Origin: Pseudomonadota bacterium
GTDB lineage: Bacteria; Pseudomonadota; Gammaproteobacteria; JAKAQQ01
DNA: 44,612 nucleotides
Assembly: GCA_021810635.1 (NCBI GenBank)
Contig: JAJZIH010000003.1
Location: 120,301-164,912, forward strand
Reading direction: 5' to 3'
The notes below the pieces were generated by a model. It did not search any database. It had not been told where the DNA came from and worked only from the letters and a program-made list of their open reading frames with translations. The position numbers and the translations under genes are program-made. How positions within the stretch are numbered: the first letter of the stretch is position 1; each line of letters opens with the position of its first letter. Shown here piece after piece: positions 28,171-35,165 of this stretch.

Positions 28171-28187
28171 CCTTGGCGCGACCAAGG
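28171..28187 (-). promoter_or_regulatory. Leader hairpin of the TonB receptor mRNA
   Basis: CCTTGG-CGCGA-CCAAGG, a six-base-pair hairpin that begins within a few bases of the predicted transcription start (~28190) and about 37 bases before the receptor ATG. A hairpin at the extreme 5' end commonly stabilises mRNA; an operator role is also possible. Confidence 0.4.
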
Positions 28188-28195
28188 ATGTGGTG

Positions 28196-28223
28196 AGCAT
28201 ACCACGTGGGAAACGACTGTCAA
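28196..28223 (-). promoter_or_regulatory. Promoter of the TonB receptor with embedded palindrome
   Basis: On the minus strand: consensus TTGACA (28223-28218), 16-base spacer, TATGCT (28201-28196) preceded by TGG, an extended -10. The spacer contains the perfect palindrome CCACGTGG (28202-28209), well placed for a repressor. Start expected near 28190, giving a leader of about 56 bases. Confidence 0.7.
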
Positions 28224-28345
28224 GCCCCCACCCGACCAGCCATCCCAAGCCATTGCGCGGATGGAAGGCCGATTCGTGGAAAAACGAGCCATTCGTGTGT
28301 CTTGAATACAACAAGTGCCCGTTGCCGAAATGAAACGATCTCCTT

Positions 28346-28379
28346 TGCTACAATGAAAGGACATTGAAATGAAAGGACA
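28346..28379 (+). promoter_or_regulatory. Extended -10 promoter and duplicated ribosome-site segment before the first sulfotransferase
   Basis: TGCTACAAT (28346-28354) is an extended -10 element; no good -35 is seen. It overlaps a tandem duplication: AATGAAAGGACA at 28352-28363 and again at 28368-28379, period 16. The second copy supplies the AAAGGA ribosome site for the ATG at 28382. The first encodes a complete mini-frame ATG-AAA-GGA-CAT-TGA. Confidence 0.45.
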
Positions 28380-28381
28380 AC

Positions 28382-29920
28382 ATGGCCGCATCCGACCTGC
28401 CTCTCCCCCCCTATACCTATTCCGGCGAGGAAGAGGGTGCGCTCGCATCGACCGCCACCGACGACTATCTCTGGGGCAATGAATACCGCCGCCAGGGTGA
28501 TTTCCCGGCGGCCGAACGCGCTCTCCGGAGCGCCCTTTCGCGGGATCCCGGGCTTTTCGATGCCCGGCTGAGCCTGGCGTTCCTGTACCGGGACCAGGGG
28601 CGGATGCAAGAAGCGGTCCGTCTCTTCGACGATTGGCCCATGCAACCGGCCGATGCCGTCCTCTGCGGCCAAGTCGCGCGTTTTCTCGAGACTCTGAATG
28701 ATCCCGGGCGGGCACTCGCCTGTCTCGATGCGGCCGTCCAGGCCGACCCGACCCTGGCCCGCGCCTGGTTCGAACGGGGGCGCCTCGAGCTCGCTCTCGG
28801 GCGCTTCGAGGAGGCCGCACACAGCCTCGGCCGGACGCTCGAGCTCGACCCCGACCACGATGCGGCCCATCTCCTCATCGTCCAGACCCGGCGCTTTGCC
28901 GCGGGCGATCCCCTGATCGCCTTCCTCGAATCCCAGGCCGCCCGGACCCCGGCCCCCGCCTCCACCCGGGCCTGCCTGCATTTTGCCCTGGGCAAGATAT
29001 ACGACGATCTCGGCGTGTGGGAGCGGGCCCTGGCCGAAATCGAGGAGGCCAACCGGATCCGGCGCGACATGACCCGCTTCCGGAAAACGGACTGGCAAGC
29101 CCGTCTGGACCTTAACCTGGCCCTCCCTCCCGGGGCCTGGACTCCGGGATCAACCCTGGCCGCGGATCCCCTCCCCTTGTTCATCGTGGGCCTGCCGAGG
29201 GCAGGGACCACGCTCCTCGAGAGCCTGCTTCTCGGCCACCCGGGGATAGCCACGGCCGGCGAACTGGATGCCCTGGGAGAGCTCGTCGACGGAACCCGCC
29301 TGGTCGAGCGCTGGCGGGCCGCCCTCGACGCCGAGACCGTTCCGGACGTCTTGGCCGACACCGAACGCGAGGTGGCCGAATCCTACGCGGCCGCCCTCGC
29401 CCCCCACCGGAGGGACGAGGTGCGCTACGTGATCGACAAGAACCCGCTCAACTTCTGGCATGCCGGCGCCATCCGCAAACTCCTGCCCCAAGCGCGGATC
29501 CTGGCCGTGGAGCGCGACCCCCGCGATGTCCTGATTTCCCTCTATTTCCAGAACTTCGACCACCCCGCGCTCGACTTCTCCTATGCCATCGAGGATCTCC
29601 TGTTCTACCTCCGCGCCCATGAAAGGCTCATGGCGCACTGGAAGCGCTGCCTGGGAACCACCCTGCGGACCGTCCGCTACGAAACCCTGGTCACGGAGCC
29701 GGCCCTGGTCGTCGATGAACTGGTTTCCTGGCTCGGCCTCGCTCCCGCCGACCCGGATCCGGGCCGCCAAGCCATGCGGGCCATCCGCACGGCGAGTGCC
29801 TTCCAGGCCCGGCAGCCCGTCCATCCGCATTCGGTCGGGCGGTGGAAACCCTACGCCCAGCTGCTTCGACAGCGGCATCCGGAACTCGCTCACTGGGGGT
29901 TCTCCGATGAGCCGGCCTGA
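28382..29920 (+). CDS. TPR-containing sulfotransferase, first copy
   Basis: 512 residues. N-terminal TPR array (~35-200; YRRQGDFPAAERALRSALSR, YRDQGRMQEAVRLFDDW, LELALGRFEEAAHSLGRTLE). C-terminal sulfotransferase domain: PAPS 5'-phosphosulfate loop LFIVGLPRAGTTLLES (~264-280), VIDKNPLNFWHAGA, 3'-phosphate loop ILAVERDPRDVLIS (~371-384), and the ending RTASAFQARQPVHPHSVGRW. The family (Sulfotransfer_3 / tyrosylprotein-sulfotransferase-like) transfers sulfate from PAPS to protein tyrosines, sugars or small molecules; the acceptor here is unknown. It is transcribed away from the receptor gene and overlaps the next gene by 14 bases. Confidence 0.9.
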   Translation: MAASDLPLPPYTYSGEEEGALASTATDDYLWGNEYRRQGDFPAAERALRSALSRDPGLFDARLSLAFLYRDQGRMQEAVRLFDDWPMQPADAVLCGQVARFLETLNDPGRALACLDAAVQADPTLARAWFERGRLELALGRFEEAAHSLGRTLELDPDHDAAHLLIVQTRRFAAGDPLIAFLESQAARTPAPASTRACLHFALGKIYDDLGVWERALAEIEEANRIRRDMTRFRKTDWQARLDLNLALPPGAWTPGSTLAADPLPLFIVGLPRAGTTLLESLLLGHPGIATAGELDALGELVDGTRLVERWRAALDAETVPDVLADTEREVAESYAAALAPHRRDEVRYVIDKNPLNFWHAGAIRKLLPQARILAVERDPRDVLISLYFQNFDHPALDFSYAIEDLLFYLRAHERLMAHWKRCLGTTLRTVRYETLVTEPALVVDELVSWLGLAPADPDPGRQAMRAIRTASAFQARQPVHPHSVGRWKPYAQLLRQRHPELAHWGFSDEPA

Positions 29921-31766
29921 AACCGTGATGCCCCCGGCAGGGCCGGTCGCGACCGGATTGCGCGAAGCGGTCGCCCTCATGCAGCAGGGACGCCATGAGG
30001 CCGCCCACGAGCGCTTTTCCGCTCTGCTCGCCACCGGCCTCCCGTGGCCGCCCCTCCTCCACTTCGCCGGACTCAATGCCATCGAACGCGGCCAGGCCGA
30101 GGAGGGGCTGCGCCTCTTGCGCCGCTCGATCGAGCTCGCCCCCAACGATTTCGCGTTCCAAGACAATCTCGCCAACGCCCTGACCCGCCTCAAGCGCTGG
30201 GAGGAGGCGGAAGAGCTGATCCGGCCACTCCTCAACCAAAACCCCAAAAACCCCAAACTGCTCTTTGCCATGGCCAACCTCCTCCACCTGACCGGACGGG
30301 ACGGGGAAGCCACCGCCTACTGGAAAACCTGCCTGGAAGCCGCGCCCGACTGGCCCCAGGTCTGGATGGGGCTGGGGGAGACCCTGGTGGAACTGGGAGA
30401 CATCGAGGGCGCCGAAAAATCCTACGAGCGGGCCCAAACGTTCCGGCCGGCCGATCCCCTGCTCCGGACCGCCCGGGCCGACGTCCTGACCCACGACGAC
30501 TCGAACCCCGCGGAACTCAAGCGGGCCCGCGCGCTCTACGAGGAGGCGCTCCGGCTGCGCCCGGGGTTCGAGCCGGCGGAGGCCGGTCTCGCCAGTTTGG
30601 AAGCCCAGGATGGCCAGTTCGACCAGGCTCTGGAGCGGCTGCGGCGGCTACTCGGGGCAACCCCCCCCTCCTATCCCGCCACCTGGCTTCTGGCCCGTTT
30701 CAAAAGCTTCCGGGCCGGCGATCCGGATTTGCCGCGCATCGAGCAGATCGTGGCGCAGGCCCGAAAGGAGCCCCAAAACTCCCTCGCCCACCCGGTCTTT
30801 TTCGCTTGGGGCAAGATCCTCGAAGACTTGGGCGACTACGAGGCCGCATGGCAAGCCTACGAGGAGGGGCAGGCGCGCAAGCCGTTCGACAAGGCCTATT
30901 CGGAGCGCGTGCAACGGCAGTACGTGCGCCTGCTCCTCGCGGCGACGGATGCTGCCTTCATCGAACGCAACCGTATCCGGGAATCCGGCCCGGTCCGGCC
31001 CCTCTACATCGTGGGCATGCCCCGTTCGGGAACCACCCTGATCGAGCAGATGCTCTCGGTCCATCCGGCCGTCACGACCGCGGGCGAGATGATCGCCCTC
31101 CAGAACAGCGTGCGGCGCGGCCTCGACATCGTCGACCTCAGCCAGTTGCCGTTTGCCCTGAATCCCCTGAAACCCGCCGCCTGGCAGCAGCTCCGCGCCG
31201 AGGTGGACCGGCTGTATGCGGCGCGGAGCGCGGGGCGGCCCGTCCTCACGGACAAGATGCCCAGCAACTTCATGAACGTGGGTTGGCTCGCCGCGCTCTT
31301 CCCCGACGCCCGCTTCCTCAACATCCAGCGCGACCCGCGTGACACCTGCGTCTCCTGTTATACGACGCTGTTCAGAAGCAGCCAGAAGTTTTCCTCGAAC
31401 CTGACCCATCTGGGACACTACTACCGCATGTACGAAGCGGTGATGGAATCCTGGCGGAGCGTTCTTCCTCCCACCCAACTCCTCGAGATTCGCTACGAGG
31501 AACTGGTCGCGAGCCCGAGGGAGGTTCTGGAGCGGGTCCTGGCCTTCGCGGGACTCCCCTGGCACGAGGACTGTCTCCATCCCGAACGCTCCACCCACCG
31601 GATCCGGACGGCCAGCATCTACCAGGCGCGCCAGCCCATCCGCACCGGCTCGGTCGCCCGTTGGCGGCGCTTCGCCCCGCATCTGGGTCCCCTCGAGGCG
31701 GCGCTCGCGCTCGAGCATCCGCTCGCCGATCCCGGTCCGGACAATCCTCCGGCGGGGCCGGTATAA
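29907..31766 (+). CDS. TPR-containing sulfotransferase, second copy
   Basis: 619 residues from the ATG at 29907, inside the end of the previous gene and preceded by GGGGGT. A start at 29928 is possible. Longer TPR array than its neighbour (~15-330; for example AHERFSALLATGLPWPPLLH, LLRRSIELAPNDFAFQDNLA, YEEALRLRPGFEPAEAGLAS). Sulfotransferase domain: LYIVGMPRSGTTLIEQ (~366-380), VLTDKMPSNFMNVGWLAALF, FLNIQRDPRDTCVSCY (~470-486), LLEIRYEELVASP and the ending RTASIYQARQPIRTGSVARW. The DKMP and RDPRD elements are those of TPR-linked tyrosylprotein-sulfotransferase-like enzymes. The overlap implies coupled translation with the first copy. Confidence 0.92.
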   Translation: MSRPETVMPPAGPVATGLREAVALMQQGRHEAAHERFSALLATGLPWPPLLHFAGLNAIERGQAEEGLRLLRRSIELAPNDFAFQDNLANALTRLKRWEEAEELIRPLLNQNPKNPKLLFAMANLLHLTGRDGEATAYWKTCLEAAPDWPQVWMGLGETLVELGDIEGAEKSYERAQTFRPADPLLRTARADVLTHDDSNPAELKRARALYEEALRLRPGFEPAEAGLASLEAQDGQFDQALERLRRLLGATPPSYPATWLLARFKSFRAGDPDLPRIEQIVAQARKEPQNSLAHPVFFAWGKILEDLGDYEAAWQAYEEGQARKPFDKAYSERVQRQYVRLLLAATDAAFIERNRIRESGPVRPLYIVGMPRSGTTLIEQMLSVHPAVTTAGEMIALQNSVRRGLDIVDLSQLPFALNPLKPAAWQQLRAEVDRLYAARSAGRPVLTDKMPSNFMNVGWLAALFPDARFLNIQRDPRDTCVSCYTTLFRSSQKFSSNLTHLGHYYRMYEAVMESWRSVLPPTQLLEIRYEELVASPREVLERVLAFAGLPWHEDCLHPERSTHRIRTASIYQARQPIRTGSVARWRRFAPHLGPLEAALALEHPLADPGPDNPPAGPV

Positions 31767-31789
31767 TCCAAGCGCTCCGAGACCTTCAG

Positions 31790-32251
31790 GTGACGATTCC
31801 CGCCGTGGATGATACCGACCCGCTCGCACTCGAAACGGCCCTGAGCCAGGTGGGCGAGGAGGCCGAGTCGCGCGGGCGGGCGCTCGTGGCCTTCGTGAAG
31901 GCCCGGGTCTGGGTGCTTTCGGACCGCGACCCGGGTCCCGACCCCGAAACGCTCAAGGCGGCCCAGTTGTCCCTGGTTTCGGACGGGCCCAACCAAAAGC
32001 AGGCCATGCTGGCCGTTTTTTCCTCGCCCGAACGGGCCGGCCGTTTCCTCGCGGATCACGGCGGGGCACCCCATGTCATCCCCGTCGAGGGTCCGTTTGC
32101 GGTCCTCGCGGTCCCCGCCGGGGCGGGCATCATCATCAATCCCAACCAGGCGCCTTCATTCCGGATCGGACCCGAGGCCGTGGACTACCTCAAGGAGGAG
32201 ATGGCCCACGCCCGCGACCGTTACGCGACATCCCCGCCGTCTCCACCGTGA
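31790..32251 (+). CDS. SseB N-terminal-domain protein
   Basis: 153 residues from a GTG at 31790 (weak GAGA seven bases upstream); a GTG at 31805 is also possible. The chain runs ALETALSQVGEEAESRGRAL, VWVLSDRDPG, a central QAMLAVFSSPERAGRFL, and GAGIIINPNQAPSFRIGPEA. This is the SseB N-terminal fold, in which an F/T-s-pe-a strand-helix is followed by the conserved 'iNP' turn. SseB-domain proteins have no well-established biochemical role. It sits between two sulfotransferase genes and its stop overlaps the next start (GTGA). A perfect TATAAT straddles the previous stop codon (31762-31767) but has no convincing -35, so an internal promoter is only a possibility. Confidence 0.75.
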   Translation: MTIPAVDDTDPLALETALSQVGEEAESRGRALVAFVKARVWVLSDRDPGPDPETLKAAQLSLVSDGPNQKQAMLAVFSSPERAGRFLADHGGAPHVIPVEGPFAVLAVPAGAGIIINPNQAPSFRIGPEAVDYLKEEMAHARDRYATSPPSPP

Positions 32252-33978
32252 ACACCGGACCGAGTCCCCTCTCCCGAGAGAAGGACCGCGAGACCCTGAG
32301 GGCCCATCTCGAACGGGCCGACTTCGCGGCGGCGGAAAGCCTCGCCCAAGACCTCCTCGCGCAGAATCCCGGGGATTTCGAGCTCCTCTACCTGGCCGGG
32401 CTCACCGCGTCCCGCGCGGACCGGATCGAGGAGGCCATCGCGCGTTTCGAGCGCGCCTTGGCGCAGGCCCCGAACCGCCAGGCGCGGGCGGCGGTCCTTC
32501 AGGCACTCGGCAAATCCCACTGGACGCTCCTCAGGCTCGAACTGGCCGAGGCGGCGCTCGCGGAGGCCGCCAGACTCGCTCCGGACGACCCCAACCCCTG
32601 GATCGACCTCGGCGCGGTCCGCAAGAGTCTCGGGGAGGCCGCCCGCGCTCTGGAAGCCTTCACGACCGCACTCGCCATCGAGCCGGATTCGGCCGAAGCG
32701 CGGATCGGAGCCGGCCTCTGCGAGATCGACCTGGGCCGGATCGCCGAAGGCCGACGCGCGCTCGAGAGCGCCCTCGCGATGGCACCCGGACAGCCGGAGG
32801 CGGAAAACGGGCTCGCGCTGATCGACCAACTCGAGGGACGGCTCGAGGCGGCCGAAGCCCGGCTTCTCCGCCTGCTCGGGGAGCACCCCGAACAGATGGG
32901 CGCCTTCGGGCTGGCCTCGCTCCGGCCCTTCGCGACCGATGACGACCCCCGCCTGGTCCTCTTCGAGAAGCGGCAGGCCGAGCCGGTTTGGACGCGGGTG
33001 CCGGAGATCGTCCGGATCGACCTCGATTATGCGCTCGCCAAGGCCGATCACGATCTCGGCCGGACCGCAAGCGCCTTCTCCCGTCTCGCCCAAGCCTCTC
33101 GGCGGCGGCGGGCTCTTTTCCTCTTCGATGTCGGACGGGAGGAAGAGCGCCTCGAACGGATCGCCTCCCTCTTCACCCGGGACTTCATCGAGCGCTTCCG
33201 GCTCCACAGGGATGCCCCCCCCTCGTGCCCGGTTTTCATCGTGGGGCTGCCCCGGTCGGGTTCGACGCTCCTCGAGCAGCTGCTGGCCGGGCACCCGGAG
33301 ATCACCCCGGCGGGCGAGTTTCCCGTCCTGCCGCGTCTCGCAACCGACCTCAGCCTGTCCTGGGGCCGCCTGCCGGGCTTCCCCGCCGCACTGACCGAGG
33401 GTCGGGCGGAAAACGACCTCCGGTCGCTCGCCCGGCGTTACTTCGAGTCGCTCCGGGGCAGCCAGGGAGAAGTGCCCGGGCCGGTCTTCACGGACAAGCA
33501 CCTCGGCAACTTCCTGTTCGCGGGGCTCATCCGGATGGCCTTTCCGGACGCCCGGATCATCCATACCCGGAGGCATCCGCTCGACCAGGCGCTTTCGGCC
33601 TACCGCCAACTCTTCACCTACGGACACCCCTATACCTACGATCTCGCCGAGTTCGGCCGTTATTACATCGCCTACCGCCGGCTCATGACCCACTGGCAGT
33701 CGGTCGTGGGGGAGATCCTCTACGACCTGTCCTACGAGACACTCGTGGCCGATCCGGAAGCCGCACTCCGGCCGCTTTTCGATTTCCTCGACCTACCGTT
33801 CGATCCCGCCGGTCTCGCGACCGGCACCCGCAACCGTCCGGTCCGCACGGCGAGCGCCGTCCAGGTCCGGGCCCCGGTCCACGCGGAGTCGGTGGGCGTC
33901 TGGAAGCGCTACCGGGAGGAACTCGAACCCCTTCGCGCCTCCCTGGCCTCCTGGATCCCCGAAGAGACGGGGGACTGA
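32248..33978 (+). CDS. TPR-containing sulfotransferase, third copy
   Basis: 576 residues from a GTG at 32248 overlapping the previous stop. TPR array at ~15-215 (LAQDLLAQNPGDFELLYLAG, AIARFERALAQAPNRQARAA, FTTALAIEPDSAEARIGAGL). Sulfotransferase domain: VFIVGLPRSGSTLLEQLL (~328-345), VFTDKHLGNFLFAGLI, RIIHTRRHPLDQALSAYRQ (~435-453), ILYDLSYETLVADP, and the shared ending RTASAVQVRAPVHAESVGVW. The 3'-phosphate loop reads TRRHPLDQ where the other two have RDPRD, so this copy is the most diverged in cofactor contacts. Acceptor unknown. Probably one transcript with the genes from 28382 to 35135. Confidence 0.92.
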   Translation: MNTGPSPLSREKDRETLRAHLERADFAAAESLAQDLLAQNPGDFELLYLAGLTASRADRIEEAIARFERALAQAPNRQARAAVLQALGKSHWTLLRLELAEAALAEAARLAPDDPNPWIDLGAVRKSLGEAARALEAFTTALAIEPDSAEARIGAGLCEIDLGRIAEGRRALESALAMAPGQPEAENGLALIDQLEGRLEAAEARLLRLLGEHPEQMGAFGLASLRPFATDDDPRLVLFEKRQAEPVWTRVPEIVRIDLDYALAKADHDLGRTASAFSRLAQASRRRRALFLFDVGREEERLERIASLFTRDFIERFRLHRDAPPSCPVFIVGLPRSGSTLLEQLLAGHPEITPAGEFPVLPRLATDLSLSWGRLPGFPAALTEGRAENDLRSLARRYFESLRGSQGEVPGPVFTDKHLGNFLFAGLIRMAFPDARIIHTRRHPLDQALSAYRQLFTYGHPYTYDLAEFGRYYIAYRRLMTHWQSVVGEILYDLSYETLVADPEAALRPLFDFLDLPFDPAGLATGTRNRPVRTASAVQVRAPVHAESVGVWKRYREELEPLRASLASWIPEETGD

Positions 33979-33986
33979 GCCCCGGC

Positions 33987-35135
33987 ATGGAATCCCGGCA
34001 CGAACCCGCTCCGCGCCGCCTCCAAAGCCCTTGGGCACGCTGGGTCGGCCACCGTCTCGCCAGAGCCGGGGTCACCGTGAACGGTCCCGATCCGGCCGAC
34101 ATCACGGTCCACCACCCGTCGTTCTTTAGCCAGGTTGCCTTCCGGGGAACGCTCGGCTTCGGCGAATCATACATGGAGGGCGGATGGGACAGCCAGGCGC
34201 TCGACCGGTGTCTGGAAAAGCTCGTCGCCCACGACCTCGACGAGACCGATGGCCGCTTCTCCAAGGGTATCCGGGCGATTCAGGACAGCCTCATCAACCG
34301 CCAGTCGCCCCGCCGGGCGTTCGTGATCGGCCGCCGTCATTACGATCGGAGCGTCGAGCTCTTCGAGGCCATGCTGGATTCCCGCCTCCTCTACAGCTCT
34401 GGTTACTGGAAGACGGCCGAAACCCTCGAGGAGGCCCAGGAGGCCAAATGCGACCTCATCTGCCGGAAGCTCGGCCTCAAACCCGGACTCCGCCTCCTCG
34501 ATATCGGCTGCGGGTTCGGAGGACTCGCGCGCTACGCGGCCGAACGCCACGGCGCGAGCGTGCATGGCATCACCGTTTCGCAGGACCAGTACGAATACGC
34601 GCGCCAGCGCGTGGGGGATCTGCCCCTCCATTTCGAGCTCAAGGATTACCGCAGGCTCGAGGGAACTTACGACCGCGTCGTCTCGGTCGGGATGTTCGAG
34701 CACGTCGGGGCCAGGAACTACCGCCTTTTTTTTGAGACCGTCCGGCGGGTGCTCCGCCCGGACGGTCTGTTTCTGCTGCACTCCATCGGCGGCAACCGGT
34801 CACAGCGCCGGACGGACCCCTGGATCGAGCGCTACATCTTCCCGAACAGCCTGGTCCCCTCGGCATCCCAGATCACCCGGAGTTTCGAGGGGCGTTTCGT
34901 TCTCGAGGACTGGCATAATTTCGGGGCCGACTACGAGAAAACCCTGAGGGCCTGGCACCGGCGTTTCGAGACCGCCTGGCCCACGCTGGGCGGACGCCAC
35001 GACGAACGCTTCCATCGCATGTGGCGCCTCTATCTCCTGGCCAGCGCGGCTGAGTTCAAACTCCGCAAGCTCCAGCTCTGGCAACTCGTCCTGTCCCCCA
35101 ACGGGGTTCCAGGCGGTTACCGGGCACCCCGATAG
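33987..35135 (+). CDS. cfa: Cyclopropane-fatty-acyl-phospholipid synthase
   Basis: 382 residues from the ATG at 33987, eight bases after the previous stop; this equals the E. coli Cfa length. Longer readings run through the sulfotransferase gene and are rejected. N-terminal domain with ITVHHPSFFSQVAFRGTLGFGESYM, then the S-adenosylmethionine fold: YSSGYWKTAETLEEAQEAKC, LRLLDIGCGFGGLARYAAER, VHGITVSQDQYEYARQR, VVSVGMFEHVGARNY, and near the C-terminus LVLSPNGVPGGY. It adds a methylene group to unsaturated acyl chains of membrane lipids, usually in stationary or acid-stressed cells. Its position after a sulfotransferase operon may be simple read-through, with no functional link shown. Confidence 0.95.
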   Translation: MESRHEPAPRRLQSPWARWVGHRLARAGVTVNGPDPADITVHHPSFFSQVAFRGTLGFGESYMEGGWDSQALDRCLEKLVAHDLDETDGRFSKGIRAIQDSLINRQSPRRAFVIGRRHYDRSVELFEAMLDSRLLYSSGYWKTAETLEEAQEAKCDLICRKLGLKPGLRLLDIGCGFGGLARYAAERHGASVHGITVSQDQYEYARQRVGDLPLHFELKDYRRLEGTYDRVVSVGMFEHVGARNYRLFFETVRRVLRPDGLFLLHSIGGNRSQRRTDPWIERYIFPNSLVPSASQITRSFEGRFVLEDWHNFGADYEKTLRAWHRRFETAWPTLGGRHDERFHRMWRLYLLASAAEFKLRKLQLWQLVLSPNGVPGGYRAPR

Positions 35136-35165
35136 CACGAATCCCGCGAGCGGGCCCCCGCGAGC

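Noticed and set aside
31762..31767. Perfect TATAAT at the end of the second sulfotransferase gene
   Set aside because: No acceptable -35 box at 16-18 bases; it arises from the GTA-TAA codon-stop context. Kept only as a remark under the SseB-domain gene.
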